Of a stretch of 64,000 nucleotides of DNA, positions 22,301 to 28,654 are shown in pieces (within the stretch, counting starts at the first letter, position 1; each line of letters starts with the position of its first letter). Source of the stretch: Hippopus hippopus. Lineage: Eukaryota; Mollusca; Bivalvia; Cardiida; Cardiidae. The translations under genes were made by a program, and so were the position numbers. A model generated the notes under the pieces. It was given only the letters and a program-made list of their open reading frames with translations, had not been told where the DNA came from and ran no database searches. The stretch is taken from the NCBI GenBank assembly GCA_946811185.2, contig OX328097.1:56263063-56327062 (forward strand), given 5' to 3'.

Positions 22301-25300
22301 CATTAAACGTGAAATTAAGCAGATTGATACTGGAATGTGTGCTAAAGTGATCGACAATTTCATCGTGCGTGTTCAGCATGGAAAGATCATAAAAGGCCGT
22401 CACATTGAAAGCGTCATTAATTCCTAAAATGACGTCAATGACAAAAAGGTACATTTGCTTTGAAATCTGTGTAAAAAAGCGAAATGTAATGAAAATTGAA
22501 TGAAATTATCACACAAAAACTTACATGCTTTATCTACATGTATATATATTTTTTATTTCTTCACCTGAAATTGAAAGCCGTATTATAAATGTACCAAAGT
22601 GTTACCTTACTTTCCGGACCACTTGTATAATCATTCTTCATCCCAAATAATGCCACTGATGGCTGCAGGCTTGCACACATAGAAAATGCATTTCATGTTT
22701 TGGAGGCCATCCAAGCAATCACTGTTTTCGTGTCCAGTTTTAAATGAGGACAAATTCCTTGTGTTTTTAGCTCACCTGAGCACGAAGTGCTGAAGGTGAG
22801 CTTTTGTGATCACCCAATGTCTATAGTCCATCGTCCACAATTTCTTTAAACATTGTCTCCTCCTAAACCACTGGGCCAATCTTGATGAAACTTGGCAGGG
22901 ATGTTCCTTGGGTGAACCTCTACCAAAGTTGTTCAAGAGATTGAATTCCACTCATAACTCTGGTTGCCATGGCAGCCAAAGGGAAAAAAATAGCAAAATC
23001 TTTGAAAATCTTCTTCTCTGAAACTAGAAGGCGTAGAGCTTTGATATTTGGTATGTAGTATCTCCTAGTGGACCTCTACCAAGTTTGTTCATATGATGCC
23101 CCTGGGGTCAAAACTGGCCCCGCCCTAGGGGTCACAAGTTTGAAACATAGGAACAAAGAAGGAAAACTTTAAAAATCTTCTTCTCTGAAACTAGAAGGTG
23201 TAGAGCTTTGATATTTGGTATGTAGCATCTCCTCGTGGACCTTTACCAAGTTTGTTCATATGATGCCCCCTGGGGTCAAAACTGGCCCCGTCCCGGGGGT
23301 CACAAGTTTGAACATAGGAACAAAGAAGGGAAACTTTAAAATTCTTCTTCTCTGAAACTGTAAGGCATAGAGCTTTGATATTTGGTACGTAGCATCTCCT
23401 AGTAGACCTTTACCAAGTTTGTTCATATGATGCCCCTGGGGTCAAAACTGGCCCTGCCCCGGGGGTCACAAGTTCGAAACATAGGAACAAAGAATGAAAA
23501 CTTTAAAAATCTTCTTTTCTGAAACTGTAAGGTGTAGAACTTTGATTTTTAGTATGTAGCACCTTTTAGTGGACCTCTACCAAATTTGTTCATATGATGC
23601 CCCTGGGGGTTAAGACTGGTCCCACCCTGGGAGGGTCACAAGTTCGAAACATAGGAACAAAGAATGAAAACTTTAAAAAATCTTCTTCTCTGAAACTGGA
23701 AGGCGTAGAACTTTGATTTTTGGTTTGTTGCATCTCCTAGTGAACCTCTACCAAGTTTGTTCATGCCCTGGGGGTCAAAACTAGCCCGCCTCGGGGGTCA
23801 CAAGTTCAAACATAGGAAAAAAGAAGGAAAACTTTAAAATTCTTCTTTGCTGAATCTGGAAGTCGAAGAGTTTTGATATTTGGTATGTAGTGAACCTGTT
23901 CTAAGTTTGTTACCCCATCGGAGCACAACATGTTCAGTGAGTTCAAAATTTGGTCACCTGGGGTCATAAACTACCGGTAGGTCACTATGTTAAATTAAAG
24001 AAATACATTGTGGGCACTCTAGAGGCCACATTTTATGCTCAACTGACTTGAAAATTGGTCAGAATGTTTGTCTTGATAAAATCTCACATGAGTCTGAATT
24101 TGGGTCAACTGGGATCATAAACTAGGTCACTAGGTCAAATTAAAGAAATATAACTCTAGGGCTTTCTAGAGGCCACATTTATTGTTCAATTGATTTGAGA
24201 ATTGGGTAAAATGTTTCTCTTGAGAAAATCTAGGAATAGTTCAAAATTGGGTCACCTGGGGTAAAAACTAGGTCACTATGTCAAATTAAAGAAATACCTT
24301 TAGGGCACTACAGAGGCCACATTTCTTAATCAACTGACTTGAAAATTGGTCAGAATGTATATCTTGATAAAATCTCACATGAATTTGGGTCAACTGGGGT
24401 CATAAACGAGGTCACTAGGTCAAATTAAAGAAATATAACTAAGGCTTTCATGAGGCCACATTTATTGTTCAATTGATTTTAGAATTGGGTAAAATGTTTA
24501 TCTTGATGAAATATCAGATGAGTACGAAATTGGGTCACCTGGGGTCATAATCTAGGTCACTAGGTCAAATTAAAGAAATACCTTGTGGGCACTCTAGAGG
24601 CCACATTTATTGCTCAATTAACTTGAAAACTGTTCAGAATGTTTGTCTTGATCAATTTGTGATGAGTTCTATATTGGGTCACCTATGGTGATAAAGTAGG
24701 TCACTATGCCAACTTACGGAAATTCCATGTGGACCCTCTAGAGGCCACATTTTAAGCTCAATTGACCTATCTATTGGTCAGAAATTGAATTATGCACGTG
24801 GAGTGTAATTTAGCCAATGGACTCAGGTGAGCGATCCAGGGCCATCATGGCCCTCTTGTTACACCATATATTGGTAATTTATCTCTGTTTACACAGCTGA
24901 GCTATTATATGTGTAAAGTTTCAAGTTTTAACAGGATGTTTTTCTCTGTAGCTGTAAGTATGTATCTTTAATACAGAACAAAAATTACAGAAAGTGAAAG
25001 TCAAGATCAGATGCACATTTTGTGCAGTTTTCTTATGATCTACACCAACTGTAACAGTTGCTATCTGATTGACCATTTGAAGGATCATGAAGAAAAATGG
25101 ATGGATTACCTTAACACATATGTCAACAGTATTTTGGTTTGTTATTGTAGCCAGTTTACCAGCTCTTGCATTCCTCATATAGATTTACAACTTTTTTAGA
25201 CCACAGGCTAATTTCCTATGTAAAGGAAGTCACAAAGTGAAGAACAAAATAATTCCGATCACAGTGACCTCTATCAAACTTGATCAGATTTAATGGCTTT

Positions 25301-28161
25301 TTGGAAATTACAGGCCCTATCTGTTACTTCCTGCCCTGCTCCTCTTAAGCTCAGCCATAGATATGGGGACTAACATATTGGCTCAGTGGTAATGTCCAGT
25401 GTTAATACTCTGGAGATTAATTAATTATCAGACAACAAAAATTTGGACTTGTCCAATATGAATGCAATTGCAGACGATAAGTGTGGCTAAAATGATTAGG
25501 TTTATGGTTGAAAGGGAAGACCGTTGTGAGAAAAGGCTAAAACACAGGGGTTGTTTGGTGATAGTTTGGGACAGTTCTGATCTATTGCAAAGCCAATAAA
25601 GTCATGGAAGATAAAGAAATATGCATTTCGTTTATTCAGCAGGTCCTATAACAGACAGAGAAATGGTCGTCCAAGACCTCATTCCAGACAGAATGACAGG
25701 AGTGGAATCTCTTCTGCATATTTATCTAGTCCAGAAGTGGTAAATTTTCAGTCAATATTTAACCTCTGTCCTGCTAAATAAGTATAATAACACTTTCAAT
25801 CCGATTGTAAAAACCCAAAAAGAGTTATTTCAATCTTATTTCTTGGAGAAAAAAAATCTTATCGGACAGTGTAGATCTAACATCAGACTGCACATTCTGT
25901 GCAGTCTGATCTTGATCTACACTGTACATAAAAGGTCAGCGAGTTGCACTTACCAGCTTAAGGGTTAAAATTGTTAACAAATATTTTTGAGTTTTAATTA
26001 CCCATACATTGTGTTCATTAAACTCCTGCCACAGTTTTCTTCTTCCTTCATTTTTACCCAATGCTTTCAAAAGAGTTCAAACCCCTGTAGTGCAGTCAGT
26101 ATCAAAGATGACTTTAGACCAGGGAGTTGCTGATTCATATTCTCGGCTAAACCAATTTCTTTTCATAAATTGATGAAATGGTAGTCATTGGGACAGGATT
26201 TATTGTTTTCTCGCCACTGATCATTGCTTTGACAATGTTTTATATGGGAAAGCAGTTGGTGCCTTGGGAAGAATATAGTGCTAAGTATTAGTAAATACAG
26301 ATCCAGGAAAGGATGGGTATGTGCACTTGCTGTTGTGATACATGTATAACTAAAATAATGTTGAAAATGGCTGTAAACACCATACAGACAGAAAAAAAAA
26401 TTAGTACAAGCAAAAAAAATTTATTTTTGTACAGTAATAGGTTAAAACAGTATTTACATTTCCCTCGTTTTTTTTTTTTTTTTTTTTTTTTTATTTTCAG
26501 CCTAAAAAGATGGAAAGTAAATTAAAGAAGACCAGCAAAATATATCCTTTTTAAAACTCACCAAAGAGAACACAGATTTCATTTCTGTTCAGCTATTCTC
26601 AGTCATTTCTGAAAGAGGCTTAATCTCACTTCTTTCCTTTTTGTCCATTTAAATTTTTTATACCTGTCTCTACATCGACACCAAGCCCTAGTTGCTCAGT
26701 CGATAGTGTACAGGACTAGAGAACAGGGGTGGCTTGTTCGATCCGCGGCTCAGCCAATTTTTTCCAAGGATTGATATTAGTCATTGTGACGGGATTCATT
26801 CCTCTCTCATTGCTGACTATTGTTTCAATGATGGTTATGTGGAAAAGCAGCCAGTGGCTTGAAAAGAATAGTGTGCAGAGTACTGGTAAAAAAAAACTCC
26901 AGGAAAACATGGATAGGTGCACTGGCTGCTGGGATATAACTGAAATAAGCCATTAAAACTCCATACAATCAATCAACCAATCTCTACATCAACAAAGAGA
27001 GAACATATTAATGGTAATGGACCCATATTCATTAGCTATTTTTGGTCTAATTATGAAGAATTTTCGAACTTGAAAATTAACACAGTCTCAGATCAGATAA
27101 ACCAAGTTTTGTTTAGCAAATCAGAAGTTGTGTTACTTTGGAATTGAGTAAATTCTTGACAATAAGAACGCAGTTAATCCTTTACAAGACAATCCTGAGT
27201 TTTTATGGCCTGCAGAAAGAAACCTTTTGAAAACATTTTGAAAAAGGAGAAAATGCTGGTTACCTGCATTCTCTCCTTTTTCCACAATGTTTTCTACCCT
27301 TTCAAAGACAAACACAGTTTTTGACACAGTTTGTGGGTTACATCCGATTTGTCATCTGCAAATGCTTTCAATTTGGTCAAGTCTAAGATTTTGTTGTCTG
27401 TTGGCATACTGTAAACTGTTTAGCTTTCTAAACAAAATGCAGAAATATACATTCCATTACCAGTCATCTGATTGGTTAAGATTTCTTTCTCAGCCAATCA
27501 CACTAACTGATATAAAATTCTAACAAACATGTCACTTTTTCCATTGTCAGTCCTTTACTGTCTTCAAATTAGCTAGCACTCCAGAGTCGGAGTATGGAAG
27601 AACAAGATCTGTACGCAACAATAAAGAAAATATTCCCCTAAAAAATGGTAAGCACAATACTTTTTTACTAGAGCAGATACATGTTACTGAGATTCTTTTG
27701 TAACAACAATGATTGTTGATTGACGGTACAATGAGGAGATTTTCGCTTCAAACTTGCACATGTTGTAAACTATCAAATGGGGGAAATCTACAAGACAAGG
27801 GCAGGTAACTATCAAAGTATTTTTGTCACAGTTATGCTCCTTTATCGACTTAAAATTTTCACTGAAGATCAGCACTTGCAGCCAAGCGTTATCACATGCA
27901 TGTGGTGCTCTTGTTTAACAATGTTTTTAAAAGCCTTCTTCATGGGTTACAGTTATTGTTAAAACATGAGATCTTTCTGGAAAGGATTAAAACGGTACTG
28001 ATGGAGGTTTTTAGGTGCTGAAAAAGGATATATTATGCTTATTTTAGCATGTCATTTCAGGTACAGATGACAGTGACCTATTTGATAGATCTGCCGAAAT
28101 ATCAGAAATCGACGAGAGATTAAACAGACTTCAACTATTAATGAAAAGCAGCTTATCTTGA
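7231..28161 (+). CDS. CCDC61: CCDC61/VFL3 ortholog, complete 14-exon gene
   Basis: Fourteen exons join in consistent phase to 1719 coding bases, 572 residues plus stop; the human protein is about 510. Order: N-terminal XRCC4/SAS-6-like head (residues 1 to about 140, with DYL-type ADQWRADFD, IEDLTHKTGNFKQF and LNSKRYLILTYTVEFDR), coiled coil (about 150-285, ending SLTNELALYKR), Arg/Ser-rich disordered region (about 290-380), a conserved RFDPSAYVKNKERKKKE block (about 390-405), a Ser-rich tail and a C-terminal SEIDERLNRLQ helix. Known from the family: a centrosome, centriolar-satellite and basal-body protein that self-assembles through the head and coiled coil; the algal ortholog VFL3 sets basal-body orientation. 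Introns are loaded with MITEs, a mariner relative and a pearl-like element. No broken exon was seen. Confidence 0.95.
8390..8545 (-). mobile_element. TTAA MITE copy (B-A'), in intron 1
   Basis: Starts aaccctttaccaatc; the core is reduced on the left and intact on the right (tattttctccttttccc). The A' arm is decayed. Confidence 0.55.
8590..8805 (+). mobile_element. TTAA MITE copy (A-B'), in intron 1
   Basis: TTAA at 8586-8589 and at 8806-8809 flank a complete A-B' copy. The core palindrome (aaaacattgtgggaaaagga and complement) is shortened at its centre. Confidence 0.85.
8818..9058. mobile_element. GAGC-ended MITE, copy 2
   Basis: Degraded ends ccaagcatggagttttctg and ccagagcatggctcat, with gtgcattaa and gatgcatta inside. 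It ends about 50 bp before exon 2. Confidence 0.6.
9111..9193 (+). CDS. CCDC61: CCDC61 exon 2 (residues 51-78)
   Basis: Acceptor tctactctag, donor CAG|GTAAGT. Encodes YIEDLTHKTGNFKQF and SIFISMLESG, the most conserved stretch of the head. Enters in phase 1 and leaves in phase 0. Confidence 0.93.
9280..9375 (+). mobile_element. SINE head fragment
   Basis: tRNA-like start (gccctggtagtgcagtcag, then tcactcgttggaaatccc in B-box position) followed by the 'cttggcaaatttctttcc' junction of the 5.2-kb SINE family. It is cut short by a MITE A' arm. Confidence 0.5.
9385..9530 (-). mobile_element. Half MITE copy (core plus A')
   Basis: Core remnant ggagaaaatgcttgtgaccagc followed by a recognisable A' arm (attgtcatctgcaagtgc, aacaagtctaaaatg). 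Fused to the SINE head. Confidence 0.5.
9566..9900. repeat. Palindrome-headed dispersed repeat
   Basis: Starts with a palindrome (tataccccccacctacg against aaggggggggggtata), then gtctgtctgtctgt and tccgttcacg, then about 230 bp of non-coding sequence. Palindrome, then GTCY run, then GTTCACG is the same order of parts as at 35025 and, in part, at 50650. Confidence 0.55.
9900..9990 (-). mobile_element. tRNA-like SINE head
   Basis: Minus strand reads GATAGCTCAGTTGGCAG (A box) and GTGGGTTCCAATTC (B-box-like). The anticodon arm does not fold cleanly, so it is treated as a SINE fragment, not a tRNA gene. Confidence 0.5.
10344..10562 (+). mobile_element. TTAA MITE, complete A-B' copy (219 bp)
   Basis: TTAA at 10340-10343 and 10563-10566. 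A arm with aatttggactcaatcaaat and tttgcagacaacta, core with ggagtaaatgctggttacc, B arm ending tgtgtggtaaaggg. Confidence 0.9.
10735..10901 (+). CDS. CCDC61: CCDC61 exon 3 (residues 79-133)
   Basis: Acceptor cttttattttag, donor AG|GTATCT. Encodes VSLDLLTYADLESLRQRK, a Pro/Ser linker, and LNSKRYLILTYTVEFD, the end of the head domain. Leaves in phase 2. Confidence 0.93.
11098..11190 (-). mobile_element. tRNA-like SINE head fragment
   Basis: Minus strand shows TGGTTGTCCAGTTAG and GTGAGTTTGAATCTGGG, a diverged A/B box pair about 40 bases apart. No intact body. Confidence 0.4.
11410..11530. mobile_element. AGATCAGGCTGCACA-core MITE
   Basis: Central inverted repeat gatcaaGATCAGGCTGCAC against GTGCAGCCTGATCtttgatc, flanked at left by aacccttaaagtgcctttc. 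Related copies at 20332-20425, 25858-25975, 49110-49215, 54570-54690 and 62150-62265. Confidence 0.6.
11672..11940. mobile_element. GAGC-ended MITE, copy 3
   Basis: Ends tttgaaccatactctgg plus gggggcttaatgcat, and atgcattaagcctcc plus cacagagcatggctc. Inner palindrome cccaggtcagcctgcgc against gcgcaggctgacctggg. It ends about 20 bp before the exon 4 acceptor. Confidence 0.75.
11958..12110 (+). CDS. CCDC61: CCDC61 exon 4 (residues 134-184)
   Basis: Acceptor ttttaacag, donor GA|GTAAGA. Encodes IHYPLPLPYVGKPD, the family link between head and coil, then the start of the coiled coil (QDQIRMLREEIKALKQQ). Phase 2 in and out. Confidence 0.93.
12227..12447 (+). mobile_element. TTAA MITE, complete A-B' copy (221 bp)
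   Basis: TTAA at 12223-12226 and 12448-12451. Core palindrome is perfect over roughly 28 bases each side of its centre near 12364. Good reference copy for the family. Confidence 0.92.
12452..13097. other. Intron 4 sequence, nothing identifiable
   Basis: Low-complexity ttca/ttgt runs at about 12815-12860. A 144-codon open frame at 12625-13059 has no protein-like composition and no family similarity, so it is not called. Confidence 0.5.
13098..13356. mobile_element. Second TTAA-flanked MITE type (AGGCCCAATAGTGG ends)
   Basis: Perfect inverted ends AGGCCCAATAGTGG and CCACTATTGGGCCT flanked by TTAA at 13094-13097 and 13357-13360. About 259 bp, non-coding, no similarity to the common MITE apart from the target site. 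The right TTAA is shared with the following MITE. Confidence 0.75.
13361..13581 (+). mobile_element. TTAA MITE, complete A-B' copy (221 bp)
   Basis: TTAA at 13357-13360 and 13582-13585. Very similar to the copy at 12227-12447, the same length, with few differences (tttgtagacgacaatttc, one core mismatch gccggttacc). Confidence 0.92.
13746..13974 (+). mobile_element. TTAA MITE, complete A-B' copy
   Basis: ATAA at left and TTAA at 13975-13978. Has a T run at about 13830-13847 that lengthens the A arm. Third closely similar copy in this intron. Confidence 0.88.
14163..14379 (+). CDS. CCDC61: CCDC61 exon 5 (residues 185-257)
   Basis: Acceptor cactttccag, donor GAG|GTATCA. Encodes the main charged coiled coil (KEKEDIEAEFLQFRRE, then MARQLEEELLKEKTK). 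Leaves in phase 0. The donor is followed within six bases by a MITE TTAA. Confidence 0.93.
14390..14612 (+). mobile_element. TTAA MITE copy (A-B'), start of intron 5
   Basis: TTAA at 14386-14389 lies six bases after the exon 5 end. A arm decayed, core clear (gaagaaaatgctggttaccagc), B arm ends actgtgtggtaatagattaa. Confidence 0.75.
14731..14868 (+). mobile_element. Half MITE (A arm), end of intron 5
   Basis: Only the A arm and core start remain (tctttaccagacaaaaatg, aaatggaaagcttttccag, gattgtgggaaataatag). It runs directly into the pyrimidine tract and acceptor of exon 6. Confidence 0.7.
14872..14951 (+). CDS. CCDC61: CCDC61 exon 6 (residues 258-283)
   Basis: Acceptor tctctttacag, donor AG|GTATAG. 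Encodes LEEIRASERNLRVRVKSL and TNELALYK, the conserved end of the coiled coil. Leaves in phase 2. Confidence 0.93.
15021..15236 (-). mobile_element. TTAA MITE copy (B-A')
   Basis: TTAA at 15017-15020 and 15237-15240. Reverse-oriented copy with decayed core and readable A' arm (gtcatctgcaaattcttt, ggacaagtctaaaac). Confidence 0.8.
15241..16095. other. Intron 6 remainder
   Basis: No gene or clear repeat. Open frames here (for example 15722-15979) lack family similarity. A T tract at about 16070-16086 forms the pyrimidine tract of the exon 7 acceptor. Confidence 0.5.
16096..16397 (+). CDS. CCDC61: CCDC61 exon 7, Arg/Ser-rich (residues 284-384)
   Basis: Acceptor ttctattaaag, donor GCTG|GTATTT. 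Encodes a disordered segment dense in RS, SR and RD dipeptides (RERSLSRERERSLSRDRS) and ending PSPSPAG, the equivalent of the Ser/Arg and SPSPTGG region of the vertebrate protein. The region is basic and rich in phosphorylatable Ser. The antisense frame is also open because of the repetitive codons; it is not a gene. Confidence 0.92.
16520..16780 (+). mobile_element. SINE copy, + strand
   Basis: Head with ggtaacgcacagggctcg and B-box-like ggttctattcccc, then body matching the 26.7-kb SINE (cagccaaattcttttccac, gatgatattcattgcaacc, gaaagaatattgtgtag). Promoter boxes are weakened. Confidence 0.6.
16880..16957 (+). mobile_element. MITE B' arm fragment
   Basis: Reads ttcaaaagtcttc, then gggtttaaactttgg, then actgtttgataaagggttaa. 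Left part of the element is missing. Confidence 0.5.
17010..17446. mobile_element. GAGC-ended MITE, copy 4, with a nested MITE
   Basis: Ends gagccagactgtggcaaa plus atttaatgcat, and ttcattaaacccc plus cacagagcatggctcat. Inner palindrome gacccaggtcagcc against ggctgacctgggtc type. A reverse-oriented TTAA MITE (17065-17251) interrupts it. It ends about 16 bp before the exon 8 acceptor. Confidence 0.75.
17065..17251 (-). mobile_element. TTAA MITE (B-A') nested in GAGC-ended MITE
   Basis: Flanked by TTAG (17061-17064) and TTAA (17252-17255). Starts CCCTTTACCACACAG and ends tgtgtggtaaaggg. The right half of the core palindrome is deleted. Confidence 0.85.
17463..17541 (+). CDS. CCDC61: CCDC61 exon 8 (residues 385-410)
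   Basis: Acceptor ttaccaacag, donor AA|GTAAGT. Encodes GGRNPRFDPSAYVKNKERK, a short block conserved across the family after the Ser/Arg region. Phase 1 in, phase 2 out. Confidence 0.93.
17757..18022. mobile_element. Chimeric hairpin within MITE arms
   Basis: Outer parts match MITE A arms (aaattttagactcgtccaaa, and tttggatgagtctaaa), but the middle is a different long inverted repeat (aaatttttgcatccctgggc, ctactgatcaat and their complements) of about 75 bases per arm. The right end resumes as B' arm (ttcttctgggtcatttaaag). Confidence 0.6.
18180..18271 (+). CDS. CCDC61: CCDC61 exon 9 (residues 411-441)
   Basis: Acceptor tgtttattgtag, donor TCAG|GTAAAC. Encodes a low-complexity Ser/Arg stretch (QRQQRANISGTSISSSK). 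Supported by splice sites and exact phase; sequence conservation is weak as expected for this region. Confidence 0.8.
18405..18710 (+). repeat. 151-bp tandem duplication in intron 9
   Basis: Two adjacent units begin tttactcatggaaa (tactcatgga at 18411 and 18562) and share gtgcatgta, tgtaatccatg, atagttatgtga and ggcaattgagat. Diverged about 10-15 percent by eye. Non-coding. Confidence 0.75.
18778..18915 (+). mobile_element. TTAA MITE fragment
   Basis: ctttaccaaatgacaaaat start and a right core half (aatattttctccttttccc) followed by decayed B' arm. Middle deleted. Confidence 0.5.
19366..19401 (+). CDS. CCDC61: CCDC61 exon 10 (residues 442-453), 36 bp
   Basis: Acceptor aatttcacag, donor T|GTAAGT. 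Encodes GNRVTRSRNSS, matching a short Arg/Ser motif in the vertebrate tail. Phase 1 in and out, so skipping it would keep the frame. Confidence 0.82.
19500..19740 (-). mobile_element. SINE copy, minus strand, decayed
   Basis: Body matches the 5.2-kb SINE in the same order (tactggctgctttccc, gagagaggaatgagtc, atggaaagaatatc), then a weak tRNA-like head (gctaccaagctatggc). Confidence 0.6.
19885..20245. mobile_element. Two degraded MITE copies in tandem
   Basis: First copy about 19885-20065 with A-type arms on both sides of a damaged core; second about 20090-20245 with A' arm ending aagtaaagagttaa. Confidence 0.55.
20332..20425. mobile_element. AGATCAGGCTGCACA-core MITE fragment
   Basis: tggacagtgtagatcaaag, atcaggctgcacattttg and aggcaactgtagttatg match the copy at 11410-11530 in reverse orientation; the right core half is lost. 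Confidence 0.5.
20534..20734 (-). mobile_element. TTAA MITE copy (B-A')
   Basis: TTAA at 20530-20533 and 20735-20738. Clean core (gcagaaaatgctggttaccagc). It ends 20 bp before exon 11. Confidence 0.85.
20759..20819 (+). CDS. CCDC61: CCDC61 exon 11 (residues 454-473)
   Basis: Acceptor ttacttttgtag, donor AG|GTTAGT. Encodes GSQGELSDGGMSDSSYTG, an acidic-Ser stretch comparable to the Ser/Asp part of the vertebrate tail. Phase 1 in, 2 out. Confidence 0.82.
21159..22625 (+). mobile_element. IS630/Tc1/mariner-type transposon, 1467 bp, decayed
   Basis: TA dinucleotides at 21157-21158 and 22626-22627 flank inverted ends (gtccggaaagtaaggtaaca and complement tgttaccttactttccggac). The interior encodes one transposase in broken frames. 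TA target site, end structure and DDE motifs place it in the Tc1/mariner superfamily. It lies in CCDC61 intron 11. Confidence 0.9.
21344..22427 (+). pseudogene. Transposase of the 21.2-kb element (broken)
   Basis: N-terminal helix-turn-helix (TFDQRVFIVKYFYESKSARY) then, after a frameshift near 21525, a second frame with PKSGRP and DDE residues: FSDESHF, QDGATAHTSN and LDLNLCDFFLW. An in-frame TAG lies at 21757-21759 and a second frameshift near 22236 (ctctgggttatctg). I count 47 residues between the second D and the D of LCD, longer than the 34 of mariner, so it belongs to a DDxD subgroup with a longer spacing. Inactive. Confidence 0.88.
22764..24860 (+). repeat. Pearl-like tandem-core element 1
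   Basis: Head AGCTCACCTGAGCAC followed by its near-complement gtgctgaaggtgagct, a gtcc/gtct-rich stretch, a lead with gggccaatcttgatgaaac, about six units of about 170 bp (each with agagctttgatatttggtat and gatgcccctggggtcaaaa), then about six units of about 145 bp (each with aggtcactaggtcaaatt and agaggccacatttat). It ends actcaggtgagcg, complementary to the head, then ccctcttgtt. Non-coding. Head hairpin, GTCY stretch, tandem cores and hairpin tail resemble bivalve pearl-type and Helentron-associated elements; that class is inferred. Confidence 0.7.
25410..25570 (+). mobile_element. TTAA MITE fragment
   Basis: A arm (tggacttgtccaatatgaat, ttgcagacgataagtgtggc) and core remnant gttgtgagaaaaggc, with no right half. 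Confidence 0.5.
25640..25739 (+). CDS. CCDC61: CCDC61 exon 12 (residues 474-507), NAGNAG acceptor
   Basis: Acceptor cagcag gives two possible starts, 25640 or 25643, both in frame (one residue difference). Encodes an Arg-rich segment (YNRQRNGRPRPHSRQNDRSG). Donor GTG|GTAAAT, phase 0. Confidence 0.8.
25858..25975. mobile_element. AGATCAGGCTGCACA-core MITE copy
   Basis: cagtgtagatctaacatcag and cagtctgatcttgatctac flank gactgcacattctgtgcag. Good fold-back. Confidence 0.6.
26090..26395 (+). mobile_element. SINE copy, + strand
   Basis: Head ccctgtagtgcagtcag, then cggctaaaccaatttctttt, gtcattgggacaggattta, gtgcacttgctgttgtgat and aacaccatacagac, parallel to the 26.7-kb copy. Promoter boxes decayed. 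Confidence 0.65.
26469..26492. repeat. Poly-T tract
   Basis: An uninterrupted T run of about 24 bases, possibly the complement of a lost element tail. Confidence 0.6.
26690..26985 (+). mobile_element. tRNA-derived SINE, near full length, + strand
   Basis: Head AGTTGCTCAGTCGATAG (A box) and cttgttcgatccgc (B box), then tcagccaattttttcc, gtcattgtgacgggattcat, gcagccagtggcttg, aaaaactccaggaaaac, and an aatcaatcaacc tail. It is the complement of the 5224-5540 copy in every block. Confidence 0.8.
27178..27415 (-). mobile_element. TTAA MITE copy (B-A')
   Basis: TTAA at 27174-27177, core ggagaaaatgctggttacc, A' arm cctttcaaagacaaacac and catctgcaaatgctttcaat. Right terminus diverged (gtctgttggcatac). 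Confidence 0.75.
27551..27647 (+). CDS. CCDC61: CCDC61 exon 13 (residues 508-539)
   Basis: Acceptor ttccattgtcag, donor AATG|GTAAGC. Encodes FKLASTPESEYGRTRSV and NNKENIP. Other nearby AG sites (27572, 27575) give stops, so this start is chosen by frame. Phase 0 in, 1 out. Confidence 0.78.
28061..28161 (+). CDS. CCDC61: CCDC61 exon 14, C-terminus (residues 540-572)
   Basis: Acceptor tgtcatttcag. Encodes DDSDLFDRSAEISEIDERL and a short helix ending KSSLS, then TGA at 28159-28161. The EIDxRLxxLQ pattern matches the extreme C-terminus of vertebrate CCDC61. Confidence 0.9.
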
Positions 28162-28166
28162 ATAAA
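28161..28166 (+). terminator. Possible polyadenylation signal overlapping the stop codon
   Basis: AATAAA begins on the last base of the TGA stop. If used, the 3' UTR would be only about 15-30 bases. A longer 3' UTR using a later signal cannot be excluded. Confidence 0.35.
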
Positions 28167-28396
28167 AATGTTTTAGTACATATTCTTATTTTGACAGCCA
28201 TATTCACTGAATTTTTCATGAAACGATTTTCACTGACTGTCTCTCTCAGACAGCTCATACAAGGAAGGGGTAGTAACTCATGCCACAATAGTTAGTATTT
28301 TTCTAGCATTAATATATAGATAGTGTATACATTTTTCTAGTGTATGTACCTTGTGATCTATAGTTTTTGAGACCCAGCTGTGAAGCATTATGTTAA

Positions 28397-28650
28397 CCTT
28401 TTACCAAATTAATCCAAATTTTAACAACTCTGAGGAAAGAGTGACTTTGAAAACATTGTGGGAATAGGAGAAAATGCTAGTTACCAGCATTTTCTCCCAT
28501 TTCTACAATGTTTTTTTGACCTTTTCAAAGACATATCCAATCATTTTAGCCACATTTCATTTGTGTCCTGTAAATGCTTCCAATTTCTGTTATTCCTACA
28601 CAATGCTTCTCTCTTAGGTTCATTACAAGTGAGGATTGTGTGGTAAAGGA
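28397..28650 (-). mobile_element. TTAA MITE copy with extra B' segment
   Basis: TTAA at 28393-28396. B arm, clean core (atgctagttaccagcatttt), A' arm to gtaaatgcttccaatttctg, then an additional B' end (ttcattacaagtgagg, gtgtggtaaaggatta). Confidence 0.7.
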
Positions 28651-28654
28651 TTAC

